Source: Anaerocolumna sp. MB42-C2 (GTDB lineage: Bacteria; Bacillota; Clostridia; Lachnospirales; Lachnospiraceae). Taken from it: a stretch of DNA of 64,000 nucleotides. Below, piece by piece: positions 25,217 through 34,984 of this stretch (positions are counted from its first letter, which is position 1; the number at the start of each line of letters is the position of its first letter). The position numbers and the translations under genes are program-made. Below the pieces are notes generated by a model, which was given only the letters and a program-made list of their open reading frames with translations, made no database searches and was not told the origin of the DNA. The stretch covers positions 3,488,501 through 3,552,500 of the forward strand of contig NZ_CP133190.1 in the NCBI RefSeq assembly GCF_030913705.1, given 5' to 3'.

Positions 25217-26707
25217 GTGAAAAAATATGTAATGGCGTTGGACCAGGGAACCACCAGTTCCAGATGTATACTATTTGATAAAAGGGGGCAAATTCTTAGT
25301 ATTGCGCAGAAGGAATTTGAACAGATCTATCCGGTTGCCGGTTGGGTGGAACATAATCCTATGGAGATTTGGTCATCGCAGATTAGTGTAGCAGCAGAGG
25401 CCATGGCTAAAGTCGGAGCAAATGCGGAGGAAATTGTTTCGATCGGAATTACAAATCAAAGGGAAACAACGATTGTATGGAATAAATATACCGGTGAGCC
25501 TGTTTACAATGCTATTGTGTGGCAGTGCAGAAGAACCTCGGATATGATTCAGGAAATAAAAAAATCCGGGTTTGATAAGGTTATTCGCAACAAAACCGGT
25601 TTAATTCCAGATGCATACTTTTCCGGTACGAAAATTAAATGGATATTAGATCATGTAGAGGGTGCAAGAAAAGAAGCTGAGGCAGGTAATCTATTATTTG
25701 GTACGGTTGATACCTGGTTAATATGGAATCTTACAAAAGGAAGAGTGTATGTCACTGACTATACCAATGCTTCCAGAACGATGTTGTTTGATATTCATAA
25801 ATTGCAATGGGATGAAGAAATTCTAAATAAATTAAATATTCCAAGGTCCATGCTTCCGGAAGTAAAACCCTCCAGTTATATTTACGGACATACGGATTCA
25901 GGACTATTAGGCGGCACGATACCTATCGCAGGGGTAGCAGGTGATCAACAGGCAGCTTTATTTGGCCAATGCTGTTTCGAGCAGGGAGAAGTTAAGAATA
26001 CCTATGGAACAGGTTGCTTTTTACTTATGAATACCGGAGAGGAAGCGATTTTATCCCAAAATGGTTTATTAACCACCATAGCGGCAAGTGAAAAGGATAA
26101 GGCGCAGTACGCCTTAGAGGGCAGTGTATTCGTTGCAGGAGCAGCGATTCAATGGCTTCGTGATGAGCTGGGTATCATAAAAACAGCAGCTCAATCGGAA
26201 GAATTGGCTGCCTCAGTAAAAGACAGCAGTGGTGTTTATGTGGTTCCTGCTTTCTCGGGACTTGGCGCACCCTATTGGGATCAGTATGCAAGAGGTACCA
26301 TAGTGGGCATAACGAGAGGTTTTAATAAAGAACATTTAGTTCGTGCAACGTTAGAGTCTATAGCTTATCAGACTTATGATGTACTAAAAGCTATGGAACA
26401 GGATGCAGGAAATACTTTAAAAACTTTAAAAGTAGATGGAGGTGCCTCTTCCAATAATTTTCTTTTGCAGTTTCAGGCAGACATACTGGATGTGGTTGTA
26501 CATAGACCTTCCTGTATTGAAACCACGGCATTGGGAGCAGCATATCTGGCAGGCCTGGCTACGGGTTACTGGAAAGATAAAGGCGAAATTAAAGAGAACT
26601 GGGCTTTATCCAAAACCTTTACACCGGATATGATTAAAGAGCAGAGAGACCAACTAATACACGGATGGAAGAGGGCAGTACAACGTTCTTTTGAATGGAC
26701 GGAATAA
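25217..26707 (+). CDS. glpK: Glycerol kinase
   Basis: Phosphorylates glycerol to sn-glycerol 3-phosphate. FGGY-family features are [16 protein letters not shown] (phosphate 1 loop), [34 protein letters not shown] and [15 protein letters not shown]. 496 aa, normal length. GTG 25217 is the start (GGAGGG 6 bases before); ATG 25202 overlaps the ribosome binding site. No glpF or glpD is adjacent, so it is a single-gene unit here. Confidence 0.95.
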   Translation: MKKYVMALDQGTTSSRCILFDKRGQILSIAQKEFEQIYPVAGWVEHNPMEIWSSQISVAAEAMAKVGANAEEIVSIGITNQRETTIVWNKYTGEPVYNAIVWQCRRTSDMIQEIKKSGFDKVIRNKTGLIPDAYFSGTKIKWILDHVEGARKEAEAGNLLFGTVDTWLIWNLTKGRVYVTDYTNASRTMLFDIHKLQWDEEILNKLNIPRSMLPEVKPSSYIYGHTDSGLLGGTIPIAGVAGDQQAALFGQCCFEQGEVKNTYGTGCFLLMNTGEEAILSQNGLLTTIAASEKDKAQYALEGSVFVAGAAIQWLRDELGIIKTAAQSEELAASVKDSSGVYVVPAFSGLGAPYWDQYARGTIVGITRGFNKEHLVRATLESIAYQTYDVLKAMEQDAGNTLKTLKVDGGASSNNFLLQFQADILDVVVHRPSCIETTALGAAYLAGLATGYWKDKGEIKENWALSKTFTPDMIKEQRDQLIHGWKRAVQRSFEWTE

Positions 26708-26842
26708 ATTAGCCAGAATATATAGTAGAGTCCTATCTATAAACTTATAATATTTACGGGCACCGCCTTTAATCAGAAGATTGAACACCAATCCAGATAA
26801 CATATTCGATAGGGCATCTATTATTTAAAGGAATATATTTGT

Positions 26843-27928
26843 ATGATCATTGAGAAAATCAGAGACAAACTAGTTGATAAAGGATTTCAGAAGGTGGAGG
26901 TAAATGTCAACGGCATTTATCTTTTTTATCATGCCTATGACCAGTCAATTAATTTATTTGTAATATTTGACTTCCAATCAGGTACTGAATTTACTTATGA
27001 CCAGTTTAAAAATATTCAAACACAGCTATATAAAAATTATTCGGAAAGAGGATTTACCGCTATCTACATTCAGGTTATAATCTGTACCGACAACGTGGAA
27101 GCCGCGCGTAACTTTACATTAAGCGGAAAGAATGTATGGATTATTGATACCTCAAATGTCAGATTAATTATTTATGAGGATCAGAATCCGGATTTTATGG
27201 GTATTCGTAGTGACTTAGAGGATATTCTATTAAGTCTGCAAATCTCCGGAATGGGGGCTGCCTTTACAGAACCATTTCTTAATACTCCTGATGAATACAA
27301 GAAAAATACAGTAAGCGGATCTTTTTGGACAAAATATTTTGCAAAGTGTAATACCTTTCTGGTATTTCTAAATATACTTGTGTTTTTTATCCTGGAAAAA
27401 GGTTATACCCCCTTTATAAATAATGGTATTGTAGATGCAGGGGCATTATATTGGCCTGCAATAAAATATCAGGAGGAATATTACCGTTTATTTACTTATA
27501 TGTTTTTGCATGGGGGTATGGAACATTTAACTAATAATATGATTGTGCTGCTTATTATTGGTGATAATGTGGAAAGGGCCTCCGGTAAGTGGAAATACTT
27601 ATTAATCTATTTTGGTTCAGGAATTATTGCAGGGATTGCATCCATGAGTTATAATATGGTAAATAATTTAAATACCATTTCTATTGGTGCTTCCGGTTCA
27701 ATATTCGGAGTGGTAGGCGCTATGGCATATATAGTTACTGTAAATAAAGGCCGGCTGGAGGATATTAGTACCAGGCAGATTATACTATTCGTAATATTCA
27801 GTTTATATGGCGGACTGACAAGTCAGGGAGTGGATAATGCTGCTCATATCGGGGGACTGCTGGCTGGTATTATACTTGCAGCTATCTTGTATCGTAAACA
27901 AAAGAAAAAGAAACCGGAAAGGGGTTAA
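26843..27928 (+). CDS. Rhomboid-family intramembrane serine protease with N-terminal domain
   Basis: 361 aa. Residues 1-160 form a soluble N-terminal domain of the type seen in clostridial rhomboids; then six or so membrane helices. Catalytic Ser284 in GASGS and His335 in AAHIGG are present, with YMFLHGGMEHLTNN forming the loop/HxxxN oxyanion motif. ATG 26843 has AAAGGAA upstream. It ends 3 bases before the next gene, so they are co-transcribed. Confidence 0.88.
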   Translation: MIIEKIRDKLVDKGFQKVEVNVNGIYLFYHAYDQSINLFVIFDFQSGTEFTYDQFKNIQTQLYKNYSERGFTAIYIQVIICTDNVEAARNFTLSGKNVWIIDTSNVRLIIYEDQNPDFMGIRSDLEDILLSLQISGMGAAFTEPFLNTPDEYKKNTVSGSFWTKYFAKCNTFLVFLNILVFFILEKGYTPFINNGIVDAGALYWPAIKYQEEYYRLFTYMFLHGGMEHLTNNMIVLLIIGDNVERASGKWKYLLIYFGSGIIAGIASMSYNMVNNLNTISIGASGSIFGVVGAMAYIVTVNKGRLEDISTRQIILFVIFSLYGGLTSQGVDNAAHIGGLLAGIILAAILYRKQKKKKPERG

Positions 27929-27931
27929 AGC

Positions 27932-28930
27932 ATGAATGTAAATATATATTATGGCGGAAGGGGACTGATAGAGGACCCGACTATATACGTTATTAATAAA
28001 TTAACCGAGGTATTAAATGAAATTCGTGTTAATGTTGTCAGGTATAACCTATACGAAGAAAAAAATGCAATAGCTGTTTTGCCTAAGACCTTAAAAGAAG
28101 CTGATGGTGTTATACTGGCTACAACAGTGGAGTGGATGGGTATTGGCGGGTATATGCAGCAATTTTTGGATGCCTGCTGGCTTTATGCAGATAAGGAACA
28201 TATCAGTAAATTATACATGCTTCCTGTGGTTATGGCAAATTCTTACGGTGAAAGGGAAGCTGAATTATATTTAATTAAAGCCTGGGAAATGCTTGGGGGA
28301 ATTGCCTGCAATGGTCTGCATGCTTATGTAGAGGATCATGTAGATTTTGAAACGAATGCTGCATATGGGCAGATTATTGAGAAGCAGGCAGAGTCATTCT
28401 ATAAGATAATTAATCAGAAAACCAAGATGCTCCCGGTAAGTAATTCAATTATTCGAAACAATGTTTTAAGATCTGCATCCATTGATTTAACGCCTCAGGA
28501 AAGCGAACAATTGTCCATGTATGTATCGGATGATACCTATGTCAAAAAACAAAAAGAGGATATTGAGGAATTAGCCCAAATATTTAAGGGAATGCTTGGC
28601 AGTCAGGTAAATGATAATCATCAGGAGTTTATTCGAAACCTGAAAGAGAATTTCCATCCTCTGAAAGAATTTAAAGCCATTTATGCTATTACAATAACGG
28701 ATACGGATAAGACATTGGTTATAGAAGTTGACGGAATAAAATTGAATTGCTTTTATGGGGAAAAAGAAGACGTCGATGTTAATGCTAAAACGACATATGA
28801 TATTATTAATAAAATAATTAGCGGCCGCATGACGATGCAGAGAGCTTTTATGTCGGGTGATCTTACGGCAAAAGGTAATTTTAAAACACTACGAACTTTT
28901 GATCAGGTATTTCAATTTAATATTTTATAA
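27932..28930 (+). CDS. Flavodoxin-like NAD(P)H/FMN protein fused to an SCP2-like domain
   Basis: The N-terminal ~165 residues have the flavodoxin/FMN-reductase fold (NVNIYYGGRGLIED, ADGVILATTVEWMGIGGYMQ, the flavin loop region). The C-terminal ~100 residues (AIYAITITDTDKTLVIEVDG ... ISGRMTMQRAFMSGDL) match an SCP2 sterol-carrier-like domain. 332 aa. Known in Clostridia, function unproven. Follows the rhomboid gene closely. Confidence 0.65.
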   Translation: MNVNIYYGGRGLIEDPTIYVINKLTEVLNEIRVNVVRYNLYEEKNAIAVLPKTLKEADGVILATTVEWMGIGGYMQQFLDACWLYADKEHISKLYMLPVVMANSYGEREAELYLIKAWEMLGGIACNGLHAYVEDHVDFETNAAYGQIIEKQAESFYKIINQKTKMLPVSNSIIRNNVLRSASIDLTPQESEQLSMYVSDDTYVKKQKEDIEELAQIFKGMLGSQVNDNHQEFIRNLKENFHPLKEFKAIYAITITDTDKTLVIEVDGIKLNCFYGEKEDVDVNAKTTYDIINKIISGRMTMQRAFMSGDLTAKGNFKTLRTFDQVFQFNIL

Positions 28931-28974
28931 ATATTGATATATACTAACTTTGTAAGCAGGCTTAAATAGTCGCA

Positions 28975-29014
28975 AATTTCAAAGGATTAGCTATTAAGCT
29001 AATCCTTTGAAATT
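28975..29014. terminator. Perfect 18-bp palindrome between convergent genes
   Basis: AATTTCAAAGGATTAGCT, 4-base loop ATTA, and the exact complement. It lies after the flavodoxin gene and before the 3' end of the leftward kinase gene. No long T-tract, but A/T-rich arm ends can serve as bidirectional terminator. Confidence 0.65.
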
Positions 29015-29111
29015 AACAGGTATTTGGGATCAAAATTATGTAAAGTGAGATTATGTCCTGAACATCAGAATAAGCAGTATGGGGGGAGTTCCCATATTGT
29101 TTAAACAGTTG

Positions 29112-29858
29112 TTATTCAAATAGGGGCAATTGGATAATAAAGCTTGTTTTTTCCTCAGAAGAGGTCACTTCGATCGTGCCGTTATGAGCTGCTATGATAT
29201 TGGAAGAAATCGCTAGTCCAAGACCGGAACCACCAGACTTATAGGTTACAAAAGGTCTGAAAATAGTGGGCAATTCATCAGGGGGTATCATTTTACCGTT
29301 ATTTTGGACTTCAATTGTCAGAAGTGATGGTGCAAATACTTTGCAAACTATGTTAATATAGCAGCCGCTTTCCGATGCTTCAAAAGCGTTACGAATTAAA
29401 TTCGTAAAGACTTGGCTAATTTTAACTGAGTCTAAGGGATAGCTGATATAGTAGGGGATATCAGCTTCTGCTATCGTTAATGACAATTCAATACCGTTTT
29501 GCTCGGCTAGGGGTCGAAAGGTGCTTACTATCGATTTGAGTAAAAGAAGGAAATTTTGCTTTTGTTTGTTAACAGCCTCACTGTGATTGAATTTGCTAAC
29601 CTCTATTAATAAAGTTTCTAATCCGTCAATATCTTCCTTTAATTGATTCCAGTATTTAAAACCCTTAACTTCAGGATTTGCGGTTTCAATTAATTGTGCA
29701 GTACTTTTAATTAGGGTTAGGGGGTTACGTATCTCATGTGAGATTTGTGAGGTAAGAAGCTTACTTTCATTTGTAACTTTGTTAAAATAATAAGCAAAAT
29801 CATTGTTAGAATTTACTAATTCTGTTAGCTTTTGTTGTTCTTCCTTCGTAAACATTTT
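29112..29858 (-). CDS. Soluble sensor histidine kinase (HisKA + HATPase)
   Basis: 249 aa from ATG 29858 (GAGGTG upstream). H-box SHEIRNPLTLIKSTAQLIE with phospho-acceptor His40, N-box NLIRNAFEAS, G2-box GSGLGLAIS. The G1 box reads NNGKMIP, with Asn where Asp is usual. There is no sensor or membrane domain beyond a short N-terminal helix, so input must come from partners, as in some sporulation or PAS-less kinases. No response regulator is adjacent. Confidence 0.85.
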   Translation of the reverse strand, partial: KMFTKEEQQKLTELVNSNNDFAYYFNKVTNESKLLTSQISHEIRNPLTLIKSTAQLIETANPEVKGFKYWNQLKEDIDGLETLLIEVSKFNHSEAVNKQKQNFLLLLKSIVSTFRPLAEQNGIELSLTIAEADIPYYISYPLDSVKISQVFTNLIRNAFEASESGCYINIVCKVFAPSLLTIEVQNNGKMIPPDELPTIFRPFVTYKSGGSGLGLAISSNIIAAHNGTIEVTSSEEKTSFIIQLPLFE

Positions 29859-30017
29859 GTTCACCTCCTGAGCTAATAGTAGCAGAATATGGTGCATTAT
29901 ACAATAAAATCTCATTTACAAGAAACGACAGTAAACACTTTTAAAATACTTAATAAGAGATTATAAATGAAACAAAAATTGTAGAATTTTATATTATAAG
30001 ATTTTGGAGGCAGAAAT

Positions 30018-30434
30018 ATGAATAATAATTGTATATTTTGTAAGATTATTGGGAATGAAATTTCTTCTGTTTCGCTGTATGAAGATGACGATTTTAAGGT
30101 AATAATGGATATTTCCCCCGCAGTGAAAGGACATGCCGTCTTGATACCGAAAAAACATATTGCCAATATTTTTGAAATGGATGAGAATACCGCATCTAAA
30201 ATTTTCGTTGTTGCAGCTAAAGTAGCAAAAGCCATGCAAGAAGAGCTTAAGTGTGACGGGCTTAATATTCTGCAGAACAATGGAGAAGCAGCGGGACAGA
30301 CAGTTTTTCATTTACACATGCACCTGATCCCCAGATATTTAAACGATACCGTACGTATTACCTGGGCACACGACAGTTACAAAACCGGAGAAGCAGAGGT
30401 GATTGCCGCTGCGATAAATAAGAGAATCAAATAA
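30018..30434 (+). CDS. HIT-family nucleotide hydrolase
   Basis: 138 aa, full length. CIFCKIIGNEISS opening and the histidine triad FHLHMHLIPRY (H-x-H-x-H) identify a HinT-like phosphoramidase. GGAGG lies 8 bases ahead of ATG. Divergent from the kinase gene. Confidence 0.93.
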   Translation: MNNNCIFCKIIGNEISSVSLYEDDDFKVIMDISPAVKGHAVLIPKKHIANIFEMDENTASKIFVVAAKVAKAMQEELKCDGLNILQNNGEAAGQTVFHLHMHLIPRYLNDTVRITWAHDSYKTGEAEVIAAAINKRIK

Positions 30435-30466
30435 ATTGATATTACGTTTAAGAAACTTTTTATAGC

Positions 30467-30562
30467 AAAAAGCTGCCCTCCATCAATCGGTTTTAACCCT
30501 TTTATCAGATCTCTTCTAACAGATGGAGATTAGGTTAACCGGTTTATGCGTGGCAGCTTTTT
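30467..30562 (+). terminator. Long stem-loop terminator after the HIT gene
   Basis: AAAAAGCTGCC (30467-30477) pairs with GGCAGCTTTTT (30552-30562); an inner CTCCATC/GATGGAG stem is enclosed. Part of the 368-base gap to murG, whose other half is the repeat at 30620-30802. Confidence 0.7.
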
Positions 30563-30619
30563 CCTGTATATATGACATATTAAATAGCACAGACTCATAC
30601 CGGACAGGCGCAGAAACAA

Positions 30620-30802
30620 AGTGACAGCGCGTCAGCACTAGAGTCTTTAAAGCCAGACTCTTTCTTGTTGCATAGGAAAGTTCTTCGAACTTACCTATGC
30701 AATAAAAAAGCCTTCCAGGCAGGATGCGCATGACGCACTTAAGGAAGATGTCACTGTCGTGACAGTGCGTCAGCGCTAGAGTTTGGCGAGCCAGACTCTT
30801 TC
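30620..30802. repeat. Dispersed palindromic intergenic repeat, copy A (compound)
   Basis: The element contains GTGACAGCGCGTCAGCACTA + GAGTC..GACTCTTTCTT twice (about 30620-30666 and 30758-30802), and between them a strong hairpin GCATAGGAAAGTTC/GAACTTACCTATGC (30670-30700) plus AGGATGCGCATGACGC and CACTGTCGTGACAGTG. The same series of motifs recurs at 34985-35132. It directly abuts the stop of murG. Confidence 0.75.
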
Positions 30803-31867
30803 TTATTTAGAAACTTCAATAATTAACTGTATAATTGTTTCAATGGAGTTATTTAAATTACTCTGATTCATGGCATCCGTATATACTTTTCTATTACTAT
30901 AAACGGTTTCAACTGCATTTAATAAGGATTCCCCGTTCAAAGCCTCTTCTTTTAAAACATAGCTGTATCCTTGCCGTTCAAAAGATTCTGCATTTAAAAT
31001 CTGATCACCGCGGCTTGACGCTGCGGATAACGGTATCAGAATATGCGGTTTTCTAAGTGCCAGTAACTCGCAGATAGCGTTAGCACCGGCTCTTGAGATC
31101 ACAACATCGGCAGCATCCAAAAGATCACTTAATTCTTTTTTGATATATTCATACTGAACATAACCGGACGTGTTAGCATATTTCTCATCTACTTTATCTT
31201 TACCGCATAAATGAACTACCTGATACTTCTCTAGCAGGGCAGGAAGAATTGACCTTACCGCTTCATTTACAACTACGGAGCCGGTACTGCCGCCTACTAC
31301 AAGGAGAACCGGTTTATTGCGGCTGAAACCGCAAAAATCCAGGCCCATCATTTTATTACCGGAAAACAGTTCCTGTCTTATGGGAGTACCGGTTAATATA
31401 GCCTTCCCCTCCGGCAAATATTTTACCGTTTCCGGGAAGTTGGCGCATACTCTTTTGGCAGAGGGTATGCATATTTTGTTAGCCAGTCCCGGTGTCATAT
31501 CCGATTCGTGAATAATAACCGGAATACCTTTTCTTTTTGCAGCCAAAACGACAGGAACTGCAACAAAACCTCCTTTTGAAAAAACAACATCAGGTTTTAA
31601 GTGTTTCATTAGCTTAACTGCTTCAAGATAACCTTTCATTACCTTAAAGGGATCACTGAAATTTTTGGGATCAAAATATCGTCTTAATTTACCGGAGGAA
31701 ATGCCGTAATAAGGAATATTAAGTTCCTCAATTAACTTTTTCTCAATTCCATCATAGGATCCGATGTAATTAACTTCATATCCTTCTCTCTTAAGTGCAG
31801 GCAGCAGGGCTATGTTAGGTGTTACATGTCCGGCAGTTCCACCACCGGTTAAGACAATACGTTTCAT
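30803..31867 (-). CDS. murG: UDP-GlcNAc:lipid I GlcNAc transferase MurG
   Basis: Makes lipid II at the inner membrane face. LTGGGTAGHVTPNIALL is the N-terminal glycine loop; FSKGGFVAVPVVLAA, HESDMTPGLANKI, VVGGSTGSVVVNEAV and SRAGANAICELLALRKP are GT28 family signatures. 354 aa, full length. It stands outside a dcw cluster; the only neighbour on the same strand is the TSCPD gene, 3 bases ahead, so the two are co-transcribed. Bacilli/clostridia often carry a second MurG-like copy, so this may be one of two. Confidence 0.9.
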   Translation of the reverse strand: MKRIVLTGGGTAGHVTPNIALLPALKREGYEVNYIGSYDGIEKKLIEELNIPYYGISSGKLRRYFDPKNFSDPFKVMKGYLEAVKLMKHLKPDVVFSKGGFVAVPVVLAAKRKGIPVIIHESDMTPGLANKICIPSAKRVCANFPETVKYLPEGKAILTGTPIRQELFSGNKMMGLDFCGFSRNKPVLLVVGGSTGSVVVNEAVRSILPALLEKYQVVHLCGKDKVDEKYANTSGYVQYEYIKKELSDLLDAADVVISRAGANAICELLALRKPHILIPLSAASSRGDQILNAESFERQGYSYVLKEEALNGESLLNAVETVYSNRKVYTDAMNQSNLNNSIETIIQLIIEVSK

Positions 31868-31870
31868 CTC

Positions 31871-32110
31871 TTATTTCCTCCATTCCTTTAGGGCTTTCGT
31901 TAACTGATCCGGACAAGAGGTTGATTTATAACCGCATTTTGTTCCTTCTAATTTGGTTATTACCTCATCAACAGGCATACCTGCCACTAATTTAGAGATG
32001 CCGGCTGCATTACCGGAGCATCCTCCTTTAAAATTAACGTTTTTAATTATATTATCCTCTACCTCAAAAGTGATTTCGGTGCAGCATACACCGGAAGCCT
32101 TATATACCAT
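31871..32110 (-). CDS. TSCPD domain protein (TIGR03905 type)
   Basis: 79 aa: YKASGVCCTEITFEVED, then FKGGCSGNAAGISKLVAGMP and KCGYKSTSCPDQLTKALKEW, ending with the eponymous T-S-C-P-D. Conserved cysteines suggest metal or redox binding. Start ATG 32110. These small proteins relate to the C-terminal domain of B12-dependent ribonucleotide reductase. Confidence 0.85.
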   Translation of the reverse strand: MVYKASGVCCTEITFEVEDNIIKNVNFKGGCSGNAAGISKLVAGMPVDEVITKLEGTKCGYKSTSCPDQLTKALKEWRK

Positions 32111-32266
32111 AATTGTCAGTCCTTTCTTTATGTACAAAATGATTCATGAATGCTATCAAAACTTGATAAACCCAGGTTCTTTCTTATTATATCATTTTTT
32201 AGAGACGGTGCAAGAATGAATTTATGATAAATAGTAAACCGATAGGGCTGACTTGATATATTAGTT

Positions 32267-32312
32267 ATTGTTCACAACACTGCTGTTTAATCAGGCGTGT
32301 GAACAGTAATAT
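32267..32312. repeat. TTGTTCAC hairpin repeat, copy 1
   Basis: ATTGTTCACA ... TGTGAACAGTAAT forms a stem with a ~20-base GC-richer loop (CACTGCTGTTTAATCAGGCG). A near copy lies at 35151-35200 in front of pgi. The gap 32111-32419 before mtnN holds nothing else clear. Confidence 0.6.
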
Positions 32313-32419
32313 ACATTAAAATAATATGTAGTTAGAAAAATGAATAACCTTGCAGGATCATAATAATTCAGCTATAATACTTTCATTAGATAAAATATGG
32401 TATTCTAAGGAGATTAATC

Positions 32420-33118
32420 ATGGATAAAATCGGCATTATTGGTGCGATGGACGAAGAAGTAAATCAGTTAAAAGATAAAATGACCGGAGTTCAGGTTAAA
32501 AGTAAAGCAGGGATGGATTTTTATTCCGGTAAATTAGAAGACCGGGATGTTGTGATTGTACGTTCCGGTATAGGAAAAGTAAACGCAGCTGTTTGTACAC
32601 AGATTCTGGCAGATGAATTTCATATAGATGTGGTTATTAACACAGGTATCGCCGGTTCTTTAAAAGCAGAGATAAATATAGGAGATATGGTGATTTCAAC
32701 GGATACCCTACAGCATGATGTGGATGCAACCGGATTTGGTTATGCATATGGAGTCATTCCCCGAATGGATACTTCTGTATTTAAAGCCGATGAAAAACTC
32801 ACGAAAAAAGCACAGGCTGTATGCAGCCTTGTTAATCCGGATATATCCGTATTTCTTGGCCGAATTGTAAGCGGTGATCAATTTATAGGGGATAAGGATA
32901 AAAAAACCTGGATAGCGGCACAATTTGATGGGTACTGTACTGAGATGGAAGGTGCAGCGATTGCTCAGACTGCTTATTTAAATAAGATACCTTTCTTAAT
33001 CGTACGTGCCATATCCGATAAAGCGGATGACAGTGCACATATGGATTATGGACAGTTTGAAGCCGGTGCCATAGCTCATACGGTAAAATTCATAACAGCC
33101 CTGGTTACTGATTTATAG
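32420..33118 (+). CDS. mtnN: 5'-methylthioadenosine/S-adenosylhomocysteine nucleosidase
   Basis: Cleaves MTA and SAH, recycling the activated methyl cycle. MDKIGIIGAMDEEVNQL opening, NTGIAGSL, VSGDQFIGDKD, CTEMEGAAIAQTAY (substrate Glu) and VRAISDKADDSA (catalytic Asp region) are all present. 232 aa, full length. AAGGAG precedes ATG. Confidence 0.96.
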   Translation: MDKIGIIGAMDEEVNQLKDKMTGVQVKSKAGMDFYSGKLEDRDVVIVRSGIGKVNAAVCTQILADEFHIDVVINTGIAGSLKAEINIGDMVISTDTLQHDVDATGFGYAYGVIPRMDTSVFKADEKLTKKAQAVCSLVNPDISVFLGRIVSGDQFIGDKDKKTWIAAQFDGYCTEMEGAAIAQTAYLNKIPFLIVRAISDKADDSAHMDYGQFEAGAIAHTVKFITALVTDL

Positions 33119-33365
33119 AATCCGTAATTATATATTATTAAGAAAATATGGTTGGTTAAAACAACTTTTCATAGACACTATACGACAGGATTAACCAAAT
33201 TATAAAATAATACAATAAAAACCAATAAAAATAATGGTGAACGAAACAGGCTCATGTGTACCCATGACCGGATTTGTCAACCGATTTTTGGGTCTCCTCT
33301 CTTTTCAAATGGAAAGTTATTCGTTATAATAACTGTAAATTAATGGGAAGAAAGGGGACCTTTTT
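33119..33365 (+). promoter_or_regulatory. Promoter region of the 33366 gene
   Basis: Inverted arms TTGGTTAA (33155) and TTAACCAA (33192) follow mtnN. A -10 TATAAT (33325-33330) with a weak -35 TTTTCA (33302-33307, 17-base spacer) serves the next gene. Confidence 0.4.
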
Positions 33366-34781
33366 GTGGTACAAGAGTTATTTGACAAAAATATTTTTTC
33401 TTACATAATGTTAGCTCTTTGCGCGTGCGGAATATTATTAAAGTTAGTATTAAATCTGGTTTATTCAAGGCTGATTAAAGCTTCTGATAATATGGCAAAG
33501 TCAAAGAATAAATTGACTCAAATGATGAAAAAAAAGTTTGAAACCTGCTACAAACTGAAAATTGGTGTGAATAATGTGGATATCTTTGTGGATAAGTATG
33601 TTTTTCGCCATAGATTTTGTGGAATTCTTTTATCAACATGGGAAAACATCGGTGGACAAATTTTAATGTTATGTATTTTGATTGGCTCAATCAGTACGAT
33701 TGTAGGGCTCATTTATGAATGTGGAAAACAACAGATTTTAAGTACATTTTCTGTGGGTATTTTAACTAGCGGGTTGTTGATATTTCTAGAAGGATTAATT
33801 AATCTCTCCGGTAGAAAAGAATTAATCCGTCTGAATATGAAAGATTATCTGGAAAATATATTGAAAGTTCGTTTGGAACAGGAACAGGTTACACCTGAAT
33901 TAATCGAACAATATAAAAAAGAATATCTTCATGAAGAGGAGCAGGCTTTAAATAGTGCCGAACTTCTGGCAGCGGCAAGTGAGAAAGCAGGAAAGCTGAC
34001 CAGAAAAGAAAAGAAGGACAAGCTCTTAAGACTAAAAGCCGAAAAAAGGAAAGAGAAGCAGCAGCGAAAGGAAGCTATAAAGGCTGAAAAGGTTAATAAA
34101 AAAGAAGAAAAACGTCTTGCACAAGAAAAGAAAAAGGCGCTTAAAATTCAGAATAAACAAAAAGCCCGGGAAGAAGAAGAACGAATTAAGCGGGAAACTA
34201 AATTAGCCTTAGAAAGAAAAAGAGAAGCAGAAAGAGCTGAAATAGAGCGGATCAAAGCGGAAGTTAAAGCAAATGAGGAACGTAAAAAGGAAGAAAAACT
34301 GAAACAGGAAGAAATTAAAAAAGCATTAGTCTTAGAAAAGAAAGTCTTAAAAGAAGAAAAACGCAAAACTCAGCCGATTGAATATAAAACCATTGCACAG
34401 GAAAGAAAAGAAAGTTTGAAGAGAGAAATCAGAGAGCGCAGAAATATAGAATCCCATGAAGATGAAAAGGATGTAATTATATATAACAGGGAGGATAAAA
34501 TAGCAGTTACATTAATGGATGAAAAACCGGCGGCTGAAAAGGAAAAAGGGGTAAAGGCTGCAGTTAATAATCCTGAGAAATTACATACCGAAAAAGCATT
34601 TGTTGAAAAAGCAAATGTTGAACTGGCTCATGTAGAGAAACCAAAGGTAGAAAAAGGACAAATTATTAAAACCGGAACAGCTAAAGAAGAAAAAGTAAAA
34701 CCGGCTGTTAAAAAAGCCAAACAAGCTGTGTCTTTGGATGATAAATTAATTGAAGATATATTAAAAGAATTTTTAGCGTAA
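33366..34781 (+). CDS. Membrane protein with long charged coiled coil
   Basis: 471 aa from GTG 33366 (AAAGGGG upstream). An N-terminal helix (~residues 11-32) and two or three more (~87-150) anchor it. A Lys/Glu/Arg-rich, nearly continuous coiled coil (~190-370) follows, then a Val/Glu/Lys repeat section (VEKANVELAHVEKPKVEKGQ), and a short terminal helix (DDKLIEDILKEFL). Looks like a cytoplasmic tether or cell-envelope scaffold. No family recognised. Confidence 0.6.
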   Translation: MVQELFDKNIFSYIMLALCACGILLKLVLNLVYSRLIKASDNMAKSKNKLTQMMKKKFETCYKLKIGVNNVDIFVDKYVFRHRFCGILLSTWENIGGQILMLCILIGSISTIVGLIYECGKQQILSTFSVGILTSGLLIFLEGLINLSGRKELIRLNMKDYLENILKVRLEQEQVTPELIEQYKKEYLHEEEQALNSAELLAAASEKAGKLTRKEKKDKLLRLKAEKRKEKQQRKEAIKAEKVNKKEEKRLAQEKKKALKIQNKQKAREEEERIKRETKLALERKREAERAEIERIKAEVKANEERKKEEKLKQEEIKKALVLEKKVLKEEKRKTQPIEYKTIAQERKESLKREIRERRNIESHEDEKDVIIYNREDKIAVTLMDEKPAAEKEKGVKAAVNNPEKLHTEKAFVEKANVELAHVEKPKVEKGQIIKTGTAKEEKVKPAVKKAKQAVSLDDKLIEDILKEFLA

Positions 34782-34847
34782 TATATGGTAATAATTCAGT
34801 CACTGCGATACTTTTATATCATACATTTAAATTATATGCTTACAAAG

Positions 34848-34892
34848 TGGGGCTGCCGCAAATCAAAATGATATACGGCGCCCTTTTTGTTA
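34848..34892 (+). terminator. Terminator after the coiled-coil protein gene
   Basis: GGGCTGCCG ... ACGGCGCCC followed by TTTTT, with one bulged T in the stem. Confidence 0.55.
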
Positions 34893-34984
34893 CGGTTCAC
34901 AGGCAATAAACGCGGCGTGTTTTTTGTGAATGTAGGGAAGCGAAAGTCACTAAAAACCAAAGAATTGAGGCGCCAAAACGCTGC

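Noticed and set aside
29112..29858. Histidine kinase as a pseudokinase because of Asn in the G1 box
   Set aside because: Other boxes are intact and N-N-G variants occur among such kinases; not enough to call it inactive.
30620..30802. Insertion sequence or tRNA-like gene in the GC-richer repeat
   Set aside because: No transposase frame, no cloverleaf or anticodon arm; only nested palindromes.
33366..34781. TadC/TadB-like pilus protein displaced from the Tad locus
   Set aside because: Membrane part lacks T2SSF features and the long charged coiled coil is foreign to that family.
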